The position numbers were made by a program, and so were the translations under genes. A stretch of DNA of 35,689 nucleotides. Source: an uncultured Eubacteriales bacterium. GTDB taxonomy: Bacteria; Bacillota; Clostridia; Oscillospirales; Acutalibacteraceae. The first letter of the stretch is position 1. Every line of letters begins with the position of its first letter. The stretch spans positions 1 to 35,689 of the forward strand of contig OMYD01000050.1 in NCBI GenBank assembly GCA_900315195.1, read 5' to 3'. Below are positions 1-7,527 of the stretch, in pieces. Below the pieces are notes generated by a model, which worked only from the letters and a program-made list of their open reading frames with translations, had not been told where the DNA came from and did no database searches.

Positions 1-145
1 TCGGCATTGGCATCGTCGAAACAGGCTCTAATTTCAATCAGCTTGGACGAAAACAGGTGTCAATGTGTTTTTACCTTGACTTCACTTTTTCATTCAAGCA
101 AAGTATAGGGCGAGGGAAAACTTGTCCGAATGGGAGGTTTTGAAC

Positions 146-367
146 ATGTTAAATTTTTTAATCAACTTTTGTATCATTACATTTATCTGCTACGCGGTAA
201 GCGGACCTGTTAAGGCGATCCTGTTTCCGAAGAAGCGCCGTCCGGCACGCCGTGCCCAAAAGCGCGTTGCCGCAAGCCGGGTTGAGCGCACGCAGCAGAG
301 GCGAAAAGCGAAAATCATTGTTATTTCCCGCAAGAGGGCGGTACGCAGCAACCTGCGTGCCGCTTGA
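146..367 (+). CDS. small basic membrane protein, function unknown
   Basis: A 73-residue protein that I do not recognise. The first 25 or so residues (MLNFLINFCIITFICYAVSG) are one hydrophobic segment, which suggests a single N-terminal membrane anchor. The rest is very rich in Arg and Lys (KKRRPARR and similar), so it would face the cytoplasm and could touch nucleic acid or acidic lipids; that is inference. I chose ATG 146 because GGGAGG (132-137) lies 8 nt before it; an in-frame TTG at 122 lacks a Shine-Dalgarno site. A strong hairpin plus T-run overlaps the last codons, so gene and terminator share sequence. It converges with the lipoprotein gene ending at 372, leaving 4 bp between the stop codons. 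Confidence 0.6.
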   Translation: MLNFLINFCIITFICYAVSGPVKAILFPKKRRPARRAQKRVAASRVERTQQRRKAKIIVISRKRAVRSNLRAA

Positions 368-374
368 TTTTTTA
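338..374 (+). terminator. intrinsic terminator inside the end of the small membrane protein gene
   Basis: GCGGTACGCAG (338-348), loop CAAC, CTGCGTGCCGC (353-363) form an 11-bp stem with one G-T wobble, followed by TTGATTTTTT. The TGA stop (365-367) lies in the T-rich tail, so the terminator encodes the last residues. Confidence 0.75.
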
Positions 375-1304
375 GCCGATTTTTGTCCCTTGTGTCAAAT
401 CGATCGCTTCGGGAGCGTAGCCGTGTTCTATATCGCTTTTTGAACCGATAAAGTATGAATCGATACTAAAGAAATTCAATTCTCCGTCTATGATGAAGGG
501 GCGGTCTGATTCAACGTAAACAATGCAGTCCTGATCAAAATAGTTTACCGAATAGACAAATATCACACGCGCGTTAGCGGCGTCACCGGGGAAATAATAT
601 ACGCCGTCAAGCTTCGGGGTTTTAAAATTGCTGTACGCGATGTTCTTCTTGAACTCAACCGATGCCGCTTCTTTAAGCTCGTCCATATGCTGCTTGCATT
701 CAGCCTCAGTCAGCTCGGCAGGAACATCTATCTCGATATTTTCGCAGCTTTTTTCCGTGAATTCAAATTCAACTTCGCTGTTATCTTCCGAAAACGGAGT
801 ACTTTCTCCGATCGAAACAACGATTTTGTTGTTACTGATTTCCGTTGTCGCCCTTGTGTCCCTTGTCATAACAAACGACGCAAGCTTTTCGCCGCCTTTT
901 TTTATATCCCACATGGTATTGGGATTATAGTCATATTTATCTGTTTTTCCGCGAAGTTCGACAGTATATCCGTCGATATCAATGGTGTCGTTTAATCGGA
1001 TATAAAAACCATTGTTGTAGCTCTCGTCGGAATACTTCACGGTGTAGAGCTTGTCGGAAATGATTTTGTTGAGCAGGTCCAGCTTGACCGTTTCCTTTTG
1101 GGGTTCGGTTTCCGGCGATGATAACTCACCCAAGTCGTTCATCGCGCTCAAATCGTTCATCGCTCCCGCTGCAAAATCATTCAGAGCGTCCTTAACCTTT
1201 TCTTCGTCCGACTTTTCTCCGCAGCCTGTAAACAGTACGGCTGTTGAACCGACGGTTGCTACCGCCAAAATTGTTGTGATGATTCTTTTTAGTGACTTTT
1301 TCAC
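372..1304 (-). CDS. putative lipoprotein, function unknown
   Basis: A 310-residue exported lipoprotein. The N-terminus KKSLKRIITTILAVA is a lipoprotein signal peptide ending in a lipobox (LFTGCG), so the Cys should be lipidated and the protein tethered outside the membrane. The mature part begins with an acidic, low-complexity stretch and continues as a soluble, probably beta-rich domain with no motif I can name. The start is GTG 1304, preceded by AAGGAGA about 6 nt upstream. A promoter lies at 1329-1356. It is monocistronic and convergent with the small gene ending at 367. Confidence 0.85.
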   Translation of the reverse strand: MKKSLKRIITTILAVATVGSTAVLFTGCGEKSDEEKVKDALNDFAAGAMNDLSAMNDLGELSSPETEPQKETVKLDLLNKIISDKLYTVKYSDESYNNGFYIRLNDTIDIDGYTVELRGKTDKYDYNPNTMWDIKKGGEKLASFVMTRDTRATTEISNNKIVVSIGESTPFSEDNSEVEFEFTEKSCENIEIDVPAELTEAECKQHMDELKEAASVEFKKNIAYSNFKTPKLDGVYYFPGDAANARVIFVYSVNYFDQDCIVYVESDRPFIIDGELNFFSIDSYFIGSKSDIEHGYAPEAIDLTQGTKIG

Positions 1305-1328
1305 AATAAATCTCCTTTTTCTCTTTTT

Positions 1329-1356
1329 ATTTTATACTATTGTAAAATTTTGTCAA
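1329..1356 (-). promoter_or_regulatory. sigma-A-type promoter of the lipoprotein gene
   Basis: Read on the minus strand: TTGACA (1356-1351), 16-nt spacer, TAAAAT (1334-1329). It is about 25 nt upstream of the GTG start. Confidence 0.65.
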
Positions 1357-1487
1357 TACCAAAACGCCGTTTTTTTCGATGTTTAGGCTTTTTTCGGCTT
1401 TGGTTTTGTTTCTGACATTTATATAACGATTTAAAAATACAAAAGGTTTTAAATTTTTTAAAAATTTTAAAAAAATTTTTTCGATCG

Positions 1488-1516
1488 GTGACAAACTGCG
1501 CCGGCGGTGGTATAAT
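1488..1516 (+). promoter_or_regulatory. sigma-A-type promoter of the FN3/transglutaminase gene
   Basis: GTGACA (1488-1493), 17-nt spacer, TATAAT (1511-1516). It lies about 50 nt upstream of ATG 1568 and follows a very A/T-rich stretch (1440-1480) that could act as an UP-like element. Confidence 0.75.
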
Positions 1517-1567
1517 ATATATGAAAAAGACACTTCTGGGTGCAAATTCAGGAAAGGAAGTACATTA

Positions 1568-3394
1568 ATGAAAAAACATTTACTCGCAAAGCTCACCGCG
1601 GTAATGCTGTCCGGGCTGATTGTCTGCTCAACCTCAACCGCGCTCACCGCGGATGCCGCGGCGACCCTGAGCACGCCAAAAATCACAGGTCTGCAGATTA
1701 CCGAGGACGGAATCCTTATGGAATGGAAGCCTGTCGCCGGCGCTAACGGCTACAGACTGTATTACAAAAACTCCGCAGGCGAATGGCGGCGGTTCAAGGA
1801 CACAACCCAAACCTCGTACACCGACGGCGGCGTTGCAATCGGCAGGACCGAAACCTATACCATCCGCACGCTCGACGCCAACGGAAACCCCAACAGCGAC
1901 TACAAAGCTGACGGCTGGTCAATCGTCTACAAGCCGCTCGCGCCCGATATAAGAAGTCTGCGCAACACCGGCGACGGAATTGAGCTTAGCTGGAACCGAA
2001 TCAAAGGCGTCAGTAAATACCGTGTGTTTTTCCGCAACTCAGCGGGCAATTGGTCGGGACTCGGCAACACAGCCTCGACAACCTTCACCGACACCAAGGT
2101 TCAGTCTGGCAGAAGCGAAACCTATACCGTACGCGGAATCAACGACTCGGGCGACTTTGTAACTCCGTACAATCCTACAGGATGGACGACCGTATACCTC
2201 GGAACACCTAAAATCACCTCAACAAAGAGCGTCAGCGACGGCATAAAAATCAACTGGACCCCCGTAAACGGCGCCTATGGCTACAGAGTTTTTTACAAAA
2301 ACAGCAAAGGCGGCTGGAGCGGCATGGCAAATGTAACCTCCGCGAACTACGTCGACAAAAATGTCAACAGCGGCAGCACCTACACCTATACCGTGCGCTG
2401 CGTTGACAAAAACGGCGGCTTTACATCAGGCTACGACGCTGCGGGAGTTAAGGGCACATTTATATCCGTACCCCAAATCACGGGAATGAGCAGCACCGAG
2501 AACGGTGTAAAAATCAGCTGGAGCGCGTCAAAGGGCGCCTACGGCTACAGAGTTTTCCGCAAAAACAGCAGCGGAAACTGGGCAGGCCTTGTTAGCGTCA
2601 CCTCCACCTCATATACCGACTCTGACGCAATCAGCGGAAAGAGTTATACCTACACGGTGCGCTGTGTCGATAAAAACGGCAGCTTCATCAGCGACTACAA
2701 CCCTAATGGCAAAACAATAACCTATACCGCCGCGCCCGACTTTACATTGAAAAGCAAACTTGGAGGAGTCAGCATCCGCTGGAGCCCGGTTGCAGGCGCT
2801 GAAAAATATCGAGTTTTCTACCTCAATAAAAACGGAAACTGGGCAAAGCTTGCAGACACCGCAAACTGCTCTTATCTCGACAAGAAAGTAAGCGACGGCA
2901 GCACCTACACTTATACCGTGCGCTGCGTTACCGCCGACGGAAGCAAATACACAAGTCCGCATATTACCGAGGGTAAAAAAATCAAATTCACAAACCCTGA
3001 AAAAGACTTTACTTATAAGGAGAAGCAGGCGGCAGCGGTAGCCAAGGAAATACTCAGCTCCGTGCCCGACGACGCTTCCGATGAGGAAAAAATCCGGTAC
3101 GCCGCAAACGCGGTCGCGTACTACAGCTCAAAGGCAACCTACACCTCCGAAGGCTCCGACTACGCCACCCCATACGGAGTTTTTGTAAAGGGCGAATATA
3201 CCTGTGCAGGCTCGACCCGCGCGCTCGGTCTGCTCCTCGACTACATGGGCTACGATTGGAAGCACGCAAACGAAAACATGTGGACCCATCAGTGGTGCAT
3301 TATTTATCTGAACGGTAAAACAGCCTGGGCTGACGGGCAAATCGGTATGTTCGGATATGGCGACTATCCTTATGTTGAGCTTCTGAACGGATAA
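1568..3394 (+). CDS. secreted protein with five FN3-like repeats and a C-terminal transglutaminase-like domain
   Basis: A 608-residue protein. Residues 1-31 form a signal peptide (hydrophobic core, then TALTADAAA). Five tandem fibronectin-III-like repeats of about 88 residues follow (about 35-475); each carries GYRVF(Y/R)KNS..G.W and TYTYTVRCVDKNG-like motifs. The last 130 residues resemble a papain-fold transglutaminase core: Cys546 in GEYTCAGSTRA, His574 in THQWC and Asp589 in WADGQIG form the expected Cys-His-Asp triad. No cell-wall anchor or late membrane segment is visible, so it may be released or loosely wall-bound. Activity on peptides or cell-wall cross-links is inference from the fold. 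A GGAAAGGAAG site precedes ATG 1568, and the gene stands alone with its own promoter and terminator. Confidence 0.88.
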   Translation: MKKHLLAKLTAVMLSGLIVCSTSTALTADAAATLSTPKITGLQITEDGILMEWKPVAGANGYRLYYKNSAGEWRRFKDTTQTSYTDGGVAIGRTETYTIRTLDANGNPNSDYKADGWSIVYKPLAPDIRSLRNTGDGIELSWNRIKGVSKYRVFFRNSAGNWSGLGNTASTTFTDTKVQSGRSETYTVRGINDSGDFVTPYNPTGWTTVYLGTPKITSTKSVSDGIKINWTPVNGAYGYRVFYKNSKGGWSGMANVTSANYVDKNVNSGSTYTYTVRCVDKNGGFTSGYDAAGVKGTFISVPQITGMSSTENGVKISWSASKGAYGYRVFRKNSSGNWAGLVSVTSTSYTDSDAISGKSYTYTVRCVDKNGSFISDYNPNGKTITYTAAPDFTLKSKLGGVSIRWSPVAGAEKYRVFYLNKNGNWAKLADTANCSYLDKKVSDGSTYTYTVRCVTADGSKYTSPHITEGKKIKFTNPEKDFTYKEKQAAAVAKEILSSVPDDASDEEKIRYAANAVAYYSSKATYTSEGSDYATPYGVFVKGEYTCAGSTRALGLLLDYMGYDWKHANENMWTHQWCIIYLNGKTAWADGQIGMFGYGDYPYVELLNG

Positions 3395-3459
3395 ACACAC
3401 GCTCCAGACCGATGGTTCGGCAAGTTCCCGTAAAATTAATCAATCGGCATAAAAACAGG

Positions 3460-3496
3460 CCGGCTCAAAACCCTTTCCAGTTTTGAGCCGGTCACT
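3460..3496. terminator. bidirectional terminator between the FN3 gene and mgtE
   Basis: CCGGCTCAAAA (3460-3470), loop 3471-3480, TTTTGAGCCGG (3481-3491): a perfect 11-bp stem. T-rich sequence follows on the plus side (TCACTTTATT); on the minus side a T-run lies at 3452-3456. It can serve both converging genes. Confidence 0.8.
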
Positions 3497-3514
3497 TTAT
3501 TCGGTAAACATTAT

Positions 3515-4906
3515 TTAAATTTGAGTAAGCTGGGGGATAATAAGCGTGGCTACCGCAAAGTAAATAAGCAGCGACAGCGAGTCGCAGACCGTTGAAATAA
3601 GCGGGTTTGCCATAACCGCAGGGTCAAAGCCGATTTTCTTAGCGAGCAGCGGCAAACTTGAGCCGACGATTTTCGCCATAACAATAGTTCCCCAGATAGT
3701 AAGCGATACCGCGAGCGCGATAAGCACAGGGGCGCCTGTGCCCTCGTAGCCTCTCAGATCGAACACCAGCAGCTTAATAAAGTTAGCCACTGCAAGGGTA
3801 AGTCCGCAGAGCACCGCCACGCGGAACTCCTTCCAAAGCACCTTGAAAATGCTCTTGAACTCAATTTCGCCAAGCGACAGAGCACGGATAACCGAAACCG
3901 AAGCCTGCGAGCCGGCGTTACCACCCGAGCCCGTGATCATCGGAATAAACGACGACAATATAATAATGCGCTGTAAAACATTATCGAACGATGAAATGAT
4001 CGTGCTTGTAAAAGTCGCCGATAACATAAGCACCAGCAGCCACGGCACGCGCTTTGCGTAAATTCCGAAAACGCCCGTTTTCATATACGGTTTGTCCGAT
4101 GGCAGAACCGCCGCCATCTTCTCGATATCCTCGGTAGCCTCTTCCTGGATAACGTCGATTGCGTCGTCGATTGTTACAATACCGACTGTGCGCTGCTCGT
4201 TGTCAACAACAGGAAGCGCCAGGAAGTCGTAATTCGAGAACATCTGGGCAACCTTTTCCTGGTCGTCAAGGGTGTGAACGGCAATGACGTTTTCCTCCAT
4301 CATGTCGCGCACAACATCGTCATCGTTGGCAAGCAGCAAATCCTTTACCGTGGTAATACCGATAAGCTTGTTGTTTTCGTCGTTGACATAGCAGGTGTAG
4401 ATAGTCTCCTTGTCAACGCCCGTACGCCTGATCCGCTTAATAGCCATTTCGGCGGTCATGTCGGGCCGCAGCGAAATAAACTCGGTAGTCATAATCGAGC
4501 CCGCGCTGTCCTCGGGGTATTTAAGCAGCTCGTTAATCTGCTTGCGCATATCCTTGTCGGCAGAGCGAAGAATTCGCTTTACGACGTTGGCGGGCATTTC
4601 CTCAATAAGGTCAACCGCGTCGTCGACAAACAGCTCGTCAACTACTTCCTTCAGCTCGCTGTCCGAAAAGCCGTGAATCAAAAATTGCTGCGTGTTTTCG
4701 TCCATTTCAACAAAGGTTTCCGCCGCAAGCTCCTTGGGCAAAAGCCTGAATAAAATGGGCATTTTTTCGTCTTGAAGCTCCTCAAAAACCGCCGCTATAT
4801 CATACGGCATCATGGTTATGAGAATATCCCTTAAAGTGGAAAACTTTTTCTCCTCGAGAAGCTTCTTTATGGTTTGCGTCAGTGTGACGTTTACCTGAAC
4901 CATCAT
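3515..4906 (-). CDS. mgtE: magnesium transporter MgtE
   Basis: A 463-residue Mg2+ channel/transporter of the inner membrane. Domain order matches the family: an N-terminal superhelical MgtE_N domain (about 20-125, with FRLLPKELAAE and DDAVDLIEEMP), two CBS domains (about 135-255, including GIVTIDDAIDVI), and a membrane domain of about five helices (280-463) with the conserved TGSGGNAGSQAS. In characterised MgtE proteins the N and CBS domains bind Mg2+ and close the pore. Two ATGs lie in tandem at 4906 and 4903 behind AAAGGAGG; either could be used. A roughly 215-nt structured leader precedes the gene, consistent with Mg2+-dependent control. Confidence 0.95.
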   Translation of the reverse strand: MMVQVNVTLTQTIKKLLEEKKFSTLRDILITMMPYDIAAVFEELQDEKMPILFRLLPKELAAETFVEMDENTQQFLIHGFSDSELKEVVDELFVDDAVDLIEEMPANVVKRILRSADKDMRKQINELLKYPEDSAGSIMTTEFISLRPDMTAEMAIKRIRRTGVDKETIYTCYVNDENNKLIGITTVKDLLLANDDDVVRDMMEENVIAVHTLDDQEKVAQMFSNYDFLALPVVDNEQRTVGIVTIDDAIDVIQEEATEDIEKMAAVLPSDKPYMKTGVFGIYAKRVPWLLVLMLSATFTSTIISSFDNVLQRIIILSSFIPMITGSGGNAGSQASVSVIRALSLGEIEFKSIFKVLWKEFRVAVLCGLTLAVANFIKLLVFDLRGYEGTGAPVLIALAVSLTIWGTIVMAKIVGSSLPLLAKKIGFDPAVMANPLISTVCDSLSLLIYFAVATLIIPQLTQI

Positions 4907-4949
4907 CTCTCCTCCTTTATTTGCGGAAAGACGAGTTCACGGGGCTATG

Positions 4950-5124
4950 GTTCAGATAAAAACTCTCCGATAAATTTTTATCTGAATCATAAAAGGTCGG
5001 TTGAAATGAACGCAATGTGCCGTTCATTCCTACTTCGCCCGGGAACTGCGCCTAAACTTCCGGCTGCGTCCATTAAAAATTCACCTCACTGTTTTACTGA
5101 CAAATTACCGCCAGGCGGCACAGT
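4950..5124 (-). ncRNA. candidate Mg2+-sensing M-box (ykoK) riboswitch leader of mgtE
   Basis: The leader starts just after the predicted transcription start near 5121 and runs toward mgtE. It holds AGGTGAATTTTTAATG followed by GACGCAGCCGG, which resembles the 3' half of the B. subtilis mgtE M-box (AGGTGATTTTTAATG then GCAGCTGG, recalled from memory). Visible hairpins: an 8-bp AATGAACG/CGTTCATT stem (near 5005-5030) and a perfect 12-bp stem TTCAGATAAAAA/TTTTTATCTGAA (near 4952-4986). The 5' half does not match the textbook GTTAGGTGAGGCTCC core well, so this is either a divergent M-box or another structured leader. The mgtE context is the main support. Confidence 0.5.
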
Positions 5125-5127
5125 ATT

Positions 5128-5156
5128 ATTTTATTCCAAATCCGCGCGGTTGTCAA
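5128..5156 (-). promoter_or_regulatory. mgtE promoter
   Basis: Minus strand TTGACA (5156-5151), 17-nt spacer, TAAAAT (5133-5128). Initiation near 5121 gives a leader of about 215 nt. Confidence 0.75.
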
Positions 5157-5230
5157 GACGGATTATCCGGCAACGGTCGGCAAAGCCGACTATTCAAAAG
5201 GCGAGCCGGATGGAACTTCAAGTTCCCCTA
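5157..5230 (-). repeat. dispersed palindromic element, short copy (F)
   Basis: Minus strand: head palindrome GGAACTT-G-AAGTTCC (5230-5216) followed by ATCC and GGCTCGCCTTTTG, then an internal hairpin GTCGGC-TTT-GCCGAC. The head-ATCC-GCC-TTT order is the same as in the copies after argC, argB and guaB, but the AACGGCG box is absent. It lies exactly between the divergent promoters of mgtE and the gene at 5300. Confidence 0.55.
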
Positions 5231-5231
5231 C

Positions 5232-5260
5232 TTGATTTTTTTCTATAATAATAGTATAAT
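5232..5260 (+). promoter_or_regulatory. promoter of the membrane protein gene at 5300
   Basis: TTGATT (5232-5237), 17-nt spacer, TATAAT (5255-5260). Confidence 0.75.
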
Positions 5261-5299
5261 TGCTATGAATTAATTCGAGAGATAATTTGGAGGGCTAAT

Positions 5300-5878
5300 A
5301 TGAACGGTATTGTAAAAAAATATCTTCCGTACGCGATAGTGATTTTCGCGGTATTTATTCTGGTTCCGCTTCTGTTTCTGGAAGGCGGTCCCGTGGGCAG
5401 GTTTGCTCCTGTCGCGTTTTACTTCATTCTTCTTACAACAGCGGTTGTAACCTCGGCGGTTTACTGCGCAAAGCATGGAATCGACTTCCTGTTTACGCTG
5501 ATAGCGCCTATTGCATTTATGATTACCATGATTTACAGCGGCGGCTTCCGCGTAACAAACCTGATTCTGCTGTTTGTGTATCTGATAGCGGGTATTTTCG
5601 GACAGTTCCTCGGAGACCTCGCGTTTGGCGACGAGCGCCGTAAAAAAGAGAAGCAGGAGCAGGCCGAACAGGAAAAGCTTATGCTCCGCGCAAAACGCCG
5701 CGACGAGCGGTTCCGTATGGAGCAGGAGGAACGCGCCGAGAAGCACGCGGATGAGCGCTACGACGTTGACTACGACGAGAAAAAAACAGCCTCGATTGAC
5801 GACGACGATTTTGACTTTGATAAATATATGTCCGACATCGACCGCATGCTTGATGAGGACCCGCGCTACAATCCGTAA
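5300..5878 (+). CDS. four-helix membrane protein with charged cytoplasmic tail, function unknown
   Basis: A 192-residue protein I do not recognise. Residues 1-110 hold about four hydrophobic segments (near 8-26, 35-55, 62-78 and 85-105). The remainder is a long, highly charged region rich in Glu, Arg and Lys (about 110-150, probably helical or coiled coil) ending in an acidic stretch with DDDDFDFDKYMSDIDRML. The layout suggests a membrane anchor with a cytosolic interaction tail; no enzyme motif is visible. GGAGGG at 5289-5294 precedes ATG 5300. It is monocistronic, with its own promoter (5232-5260) and terminator (5897-5920). Confidence 0.85.
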   Translation: MNGIVKKYLPYAIVIFAVFILVPLLFLEGGPVGRFAPVAFYFILLTTAVVTSAVYCAKHGIDFLFTLIAPIAFMITMIYSGGFRVTNLILLFVYLIAGIFGQFLGDLAFGDERRKKEKQEQAEQEKLMLRAKRRDERFRMEQEERAEKHADERYDVDYDEKKTASIDDDDFDFDKYMSDIDRMLDEDPRYNP

Positions 5879-5896
5879 AATCAAACATTAATTTTA

Positions 5897-5920
5897 GGCG
5901 AGCCAAGCGGCTCGCCTTTT
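5897..5920 (+). terminator. intrinsic terminator
   Basis: GGCGAGCC (5897-5904), loop AAGC, GGCTCGCC (5909-5916), then TTTT. It lies 19 nt after the stop of the membrane protein gene. Confidence 0.85.
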
Positions 5921-5930
5921 AAATTTATAT

Positions 5931-6171
5931 CCCGCGTCAAACGCAGTACATATTACTATCCCACGCGGGGAAACGTGACGTTTCATCCAAGACGCGAATC
6001 AATCATTTATTATTATCAATTTTTTCGTTCCCGCGTCAAACGCAGTACAAATTACTATCCCACGCGTGGAAACGTGACGTTTCATCCAAGACGCGAATCA
6101 ATCATTTATTATTATCAAATCTTTCGTTCCCGCGTCAAACGCAGTACAAATTACTATCCCACGCGGGGATA
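5931..6171. repeat. 99-bp tandem repeat (about 2.4 copies) that includes the 3' end of the FkbM gene
   Basis: Unit starts at 5931, 6030 and 6129, a constant period of 99 bp. Each unit opens with CCCGCGTCAAACGCAGTACA and closes its first 40 bp with an ACGCG(G/T)GG block, which pairs with the opening CCCGCGT. The first two units continue with the head palindrome GAAACGT-G-ACGTTTC (5970-5984 and 6069-6083), then ATCCAAGACGCGAATC and an AT-rich tail. The third, partial copy is the coding 3' end of the methyltransferase gene, including its stop codon. The array therefore looks like a local duplication of that gene end plus a palindromic element. Confidence 0.9.
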
Positions 6172-7193
6172 TACGGATGATGTCTTAAATAGATTTTGTA
6201 ATCGGGGTTCATTCCGTGTATAAGCAGCGGAAGCCTGAAAATATCCTCAAAGCGATGATACGCGGCAAAATTAAGTTTTGGCTTGAAGTCTTTCAGCGTA
6301 TTCCTCATTCCCAGCAGCGTTTCGTAATCCGCGCCCTCAACATCCGCCTTTACATAGGTTACACTGCCGCCGCCCAAAATATTGTCAACCGCGTCAACCC
6401 GCGTTTCGACGCCCTTGTCGGCAACAGCGCTGTTACGGCCCGCCTTGTTGTTAAAAATAAGCGTCGTGTTTTCGCTCCATGCGCCAAGCTGCAGCAGCTC
6501 GGTATTTTCAAGCGTCGAGCAATTTTCAATAAGCTTTTTAAAATTTTTCGCGTTGGGCTCAAGCGCGATTATTTTTTTATGCGCTCCGCCCGTATATCGC
6601 AAAAACTCCTCAACCGTGTCGCCGTTATACGCTCCCAAGTCGAGGTAAACCTCATTTTTACCCAGCTTGAGAATATTATTAAACGCCTCGTCCTTGTCGG
6701 TCGTTATATGGTCGAGCAAGGCGATGTCGCCCGTGTGGTAAAACATAAGCACGTTTTCAAAAACACGGCGGGACAAATCATCGGCAAGCAGCTCATACGC
6801 CTTGTTCATATTCTCGGCATTTTTCACGATAAACTCCTCGTCAAAAACAACATCGCCGAATGCGGGCACGGGAGGCACAACCAGCCTGTGGCGAGCCGCG
6901 ACATTTTTAATGGTATCGATAACGTCGGGAAGCTGACTTGCAAAGCACAGCGCTACGGTAAAATCGTCGTATTCCGCCTCCAAATCGCTCAGCTTTTTTA
7001 CAACAAAGCCGTGAAAGCTCTGTCCGCGCACAAAGCCGTCGCTCGCCATTACAGCCTCGGCGCGGATTCCGCGGCGCTCAAAAGCGGCGAGCACCTTGTC
7101 GGCTCCGTCGCCCATGCCGTAAAGCACAACAGGCTTTTCCGAGTTTTTCAGTTTATTCCAGACGTTTTCTTTGTTTTGAAATATATCCTTCAT
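6135..7193 (-). CDS. FkbM-family SAM-dependent methyltransferase
   Basis: A 352-residue protein. Residues 20-110 look like a Rossmann-type domain (VVLYGMGDGADKVL). From about 180 there is an FkbM-type methyltransferase fold with the SAM-binding motif YLDLGAYNGDT (183-193), ALEPN and VKADVEGAD, and the family-typical end KIYLRHHPYIPAWDSNLYCV. FkbM enzymes usually O-methylate sugars or polyketide-type substrates; the target here is unknown. GGAGG sits before ATG 7193. The start lies only about 17 nt after the 5S rRNA terminator and no separate promoter is visible, so expression by read-through from the 5S unit is plausible. The last 11 codons and the stop lie in the third copy of the 99-bp tandem repeat. 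Confidence 0.88.
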   Translation of the reverse strand: MKDIFQNKENVWNKLKNSEKPVVLYGMGDGADKVLAAFERRGIRAEAVMASDGFVRGQSFHGFVVKKLSDLEAEYDDFTVALCFASQLPDVIDTIKNVAARHRLVVPPVPAFGDVVFDEEFIVKNAENMNKAYELLADDLSRRVFENVLMFYHTGDIALLDHITTDKDEAFNNILKLGKNEVYLDLGAYNGDTVEEFLRYTGGAHKKIIALEPNAKNFKKLIENCSTLENTELLQLGAWSENTTLIFNNKAGRNSAVADKGVETRVDAVDNILGGGSVTYVKADVEGADYETLLGMRNTLKDFKPKLNFAAYHRFEDIFRLPLLIHGMNPDYKIYLRHHPYIPAWDSNLYCV

Positions 7194-7210
7194 AAATCCT
7201 CCGAATAAAT

Positions 7211-7236
7211 AAAAACGCCCACCCTACTGGGTGGAC
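7211..7236 (-). terminator. 5S rRNA terminator
   Basis: Minus strand GTCCACCC-AGTA-GGGTGGGC followed by GTTTTT, a few nucleotides after the 5S 3' end. Confidence 0.8.
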
Positions 7237-7244
7237 ACTTTTAA

Positions 7245-7358
7245 ATGTTGGCATCTCCCTATTTTCACACCCCGTCGCCAGAGCACTATTTTCGGCACCA
7301 CTGAGCTTAACTTCTGTGTTCGGTATGGGAACAGGTGGACCCTCTGTTTTGTCAACAG
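7245..7358 (-). rRNA. rrf: 5S ribosomal RNA, orphan copy
   Basis: The minus strand carries the universal 5S core CCTGTTCCCATACCGAACAC followed by AGAAGTTAAGCTC, then GGTGCCGAAAATAGTGCTCT and TGTGAAAATAGG. The 5' TGTTG and 3' CAACA ends can form the start of helix I. Length is about 114 nt. No 16S, 23S or tRNA lies nearby, so it is a stand-alone 5S locus. No strong promoter is visible upstream (7359-7480). The ends are estimated to within a few bases. Confidence 0.9.
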
Positions 7359-7484
7359 TTTTTTTCACATTTATTACTCAAAAGCACATTTGTACCGTTT
7401 TTCGATAAAAAACAGCAACAGCATATAAAAAAACCGACCGCTTTCGCAAAACAATATATCATCAATCGCCAAAATATCACAATT

Positions 7485-7520
7485 AAAAGCGCCGCCTTAA
7501 CCTAAGTTTTCGGCAGCGCC
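7485..7520 (-). terminator. terminator of the flavin reductase family gene
   Basis: Minus strand GCGCTGCC, a 15-nt loop, GGCGGCGC (8 bp with one G-T pair), then TTTTAATT. It lies 8 nt after the stop at 7528. Confidence 0.75.
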
Positions 7521-7527
7521 TTACTAA

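Noticed and set aside
1..142. Open frame at the left edge ending near 142 (..TGSNFNQLGRKQVSM..)
   Set aside because: It has no recognisable features and runs over the start region of the gene at 146; it may be the tail of a gene outside the window but cannot be supported.
5270..5884. Long antisense open frame opposite the membrane protein gene
   Set aside because: The opposite strand has a promoter, ribosome-binding site, membrane segments and terminator; the antisense product is a low-quality shadow.
5931..6171. CRISPR array
   Set aside because: The period is 99 bp with the whole unit repeated, no unique spacers and no cas genes; it is a tandem duplication.
6216..7208. 330-codon open frame antisense to the FkbM gene
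   Set aside because: The FkbM protein has clear family motifs and a ribosome-binding site; the antisense reading has none.
7153..7368. 71-codon open frame across the 5S locus
   Set aside because: It is read through 5S rRNA and its terminator, so it is not a gene.
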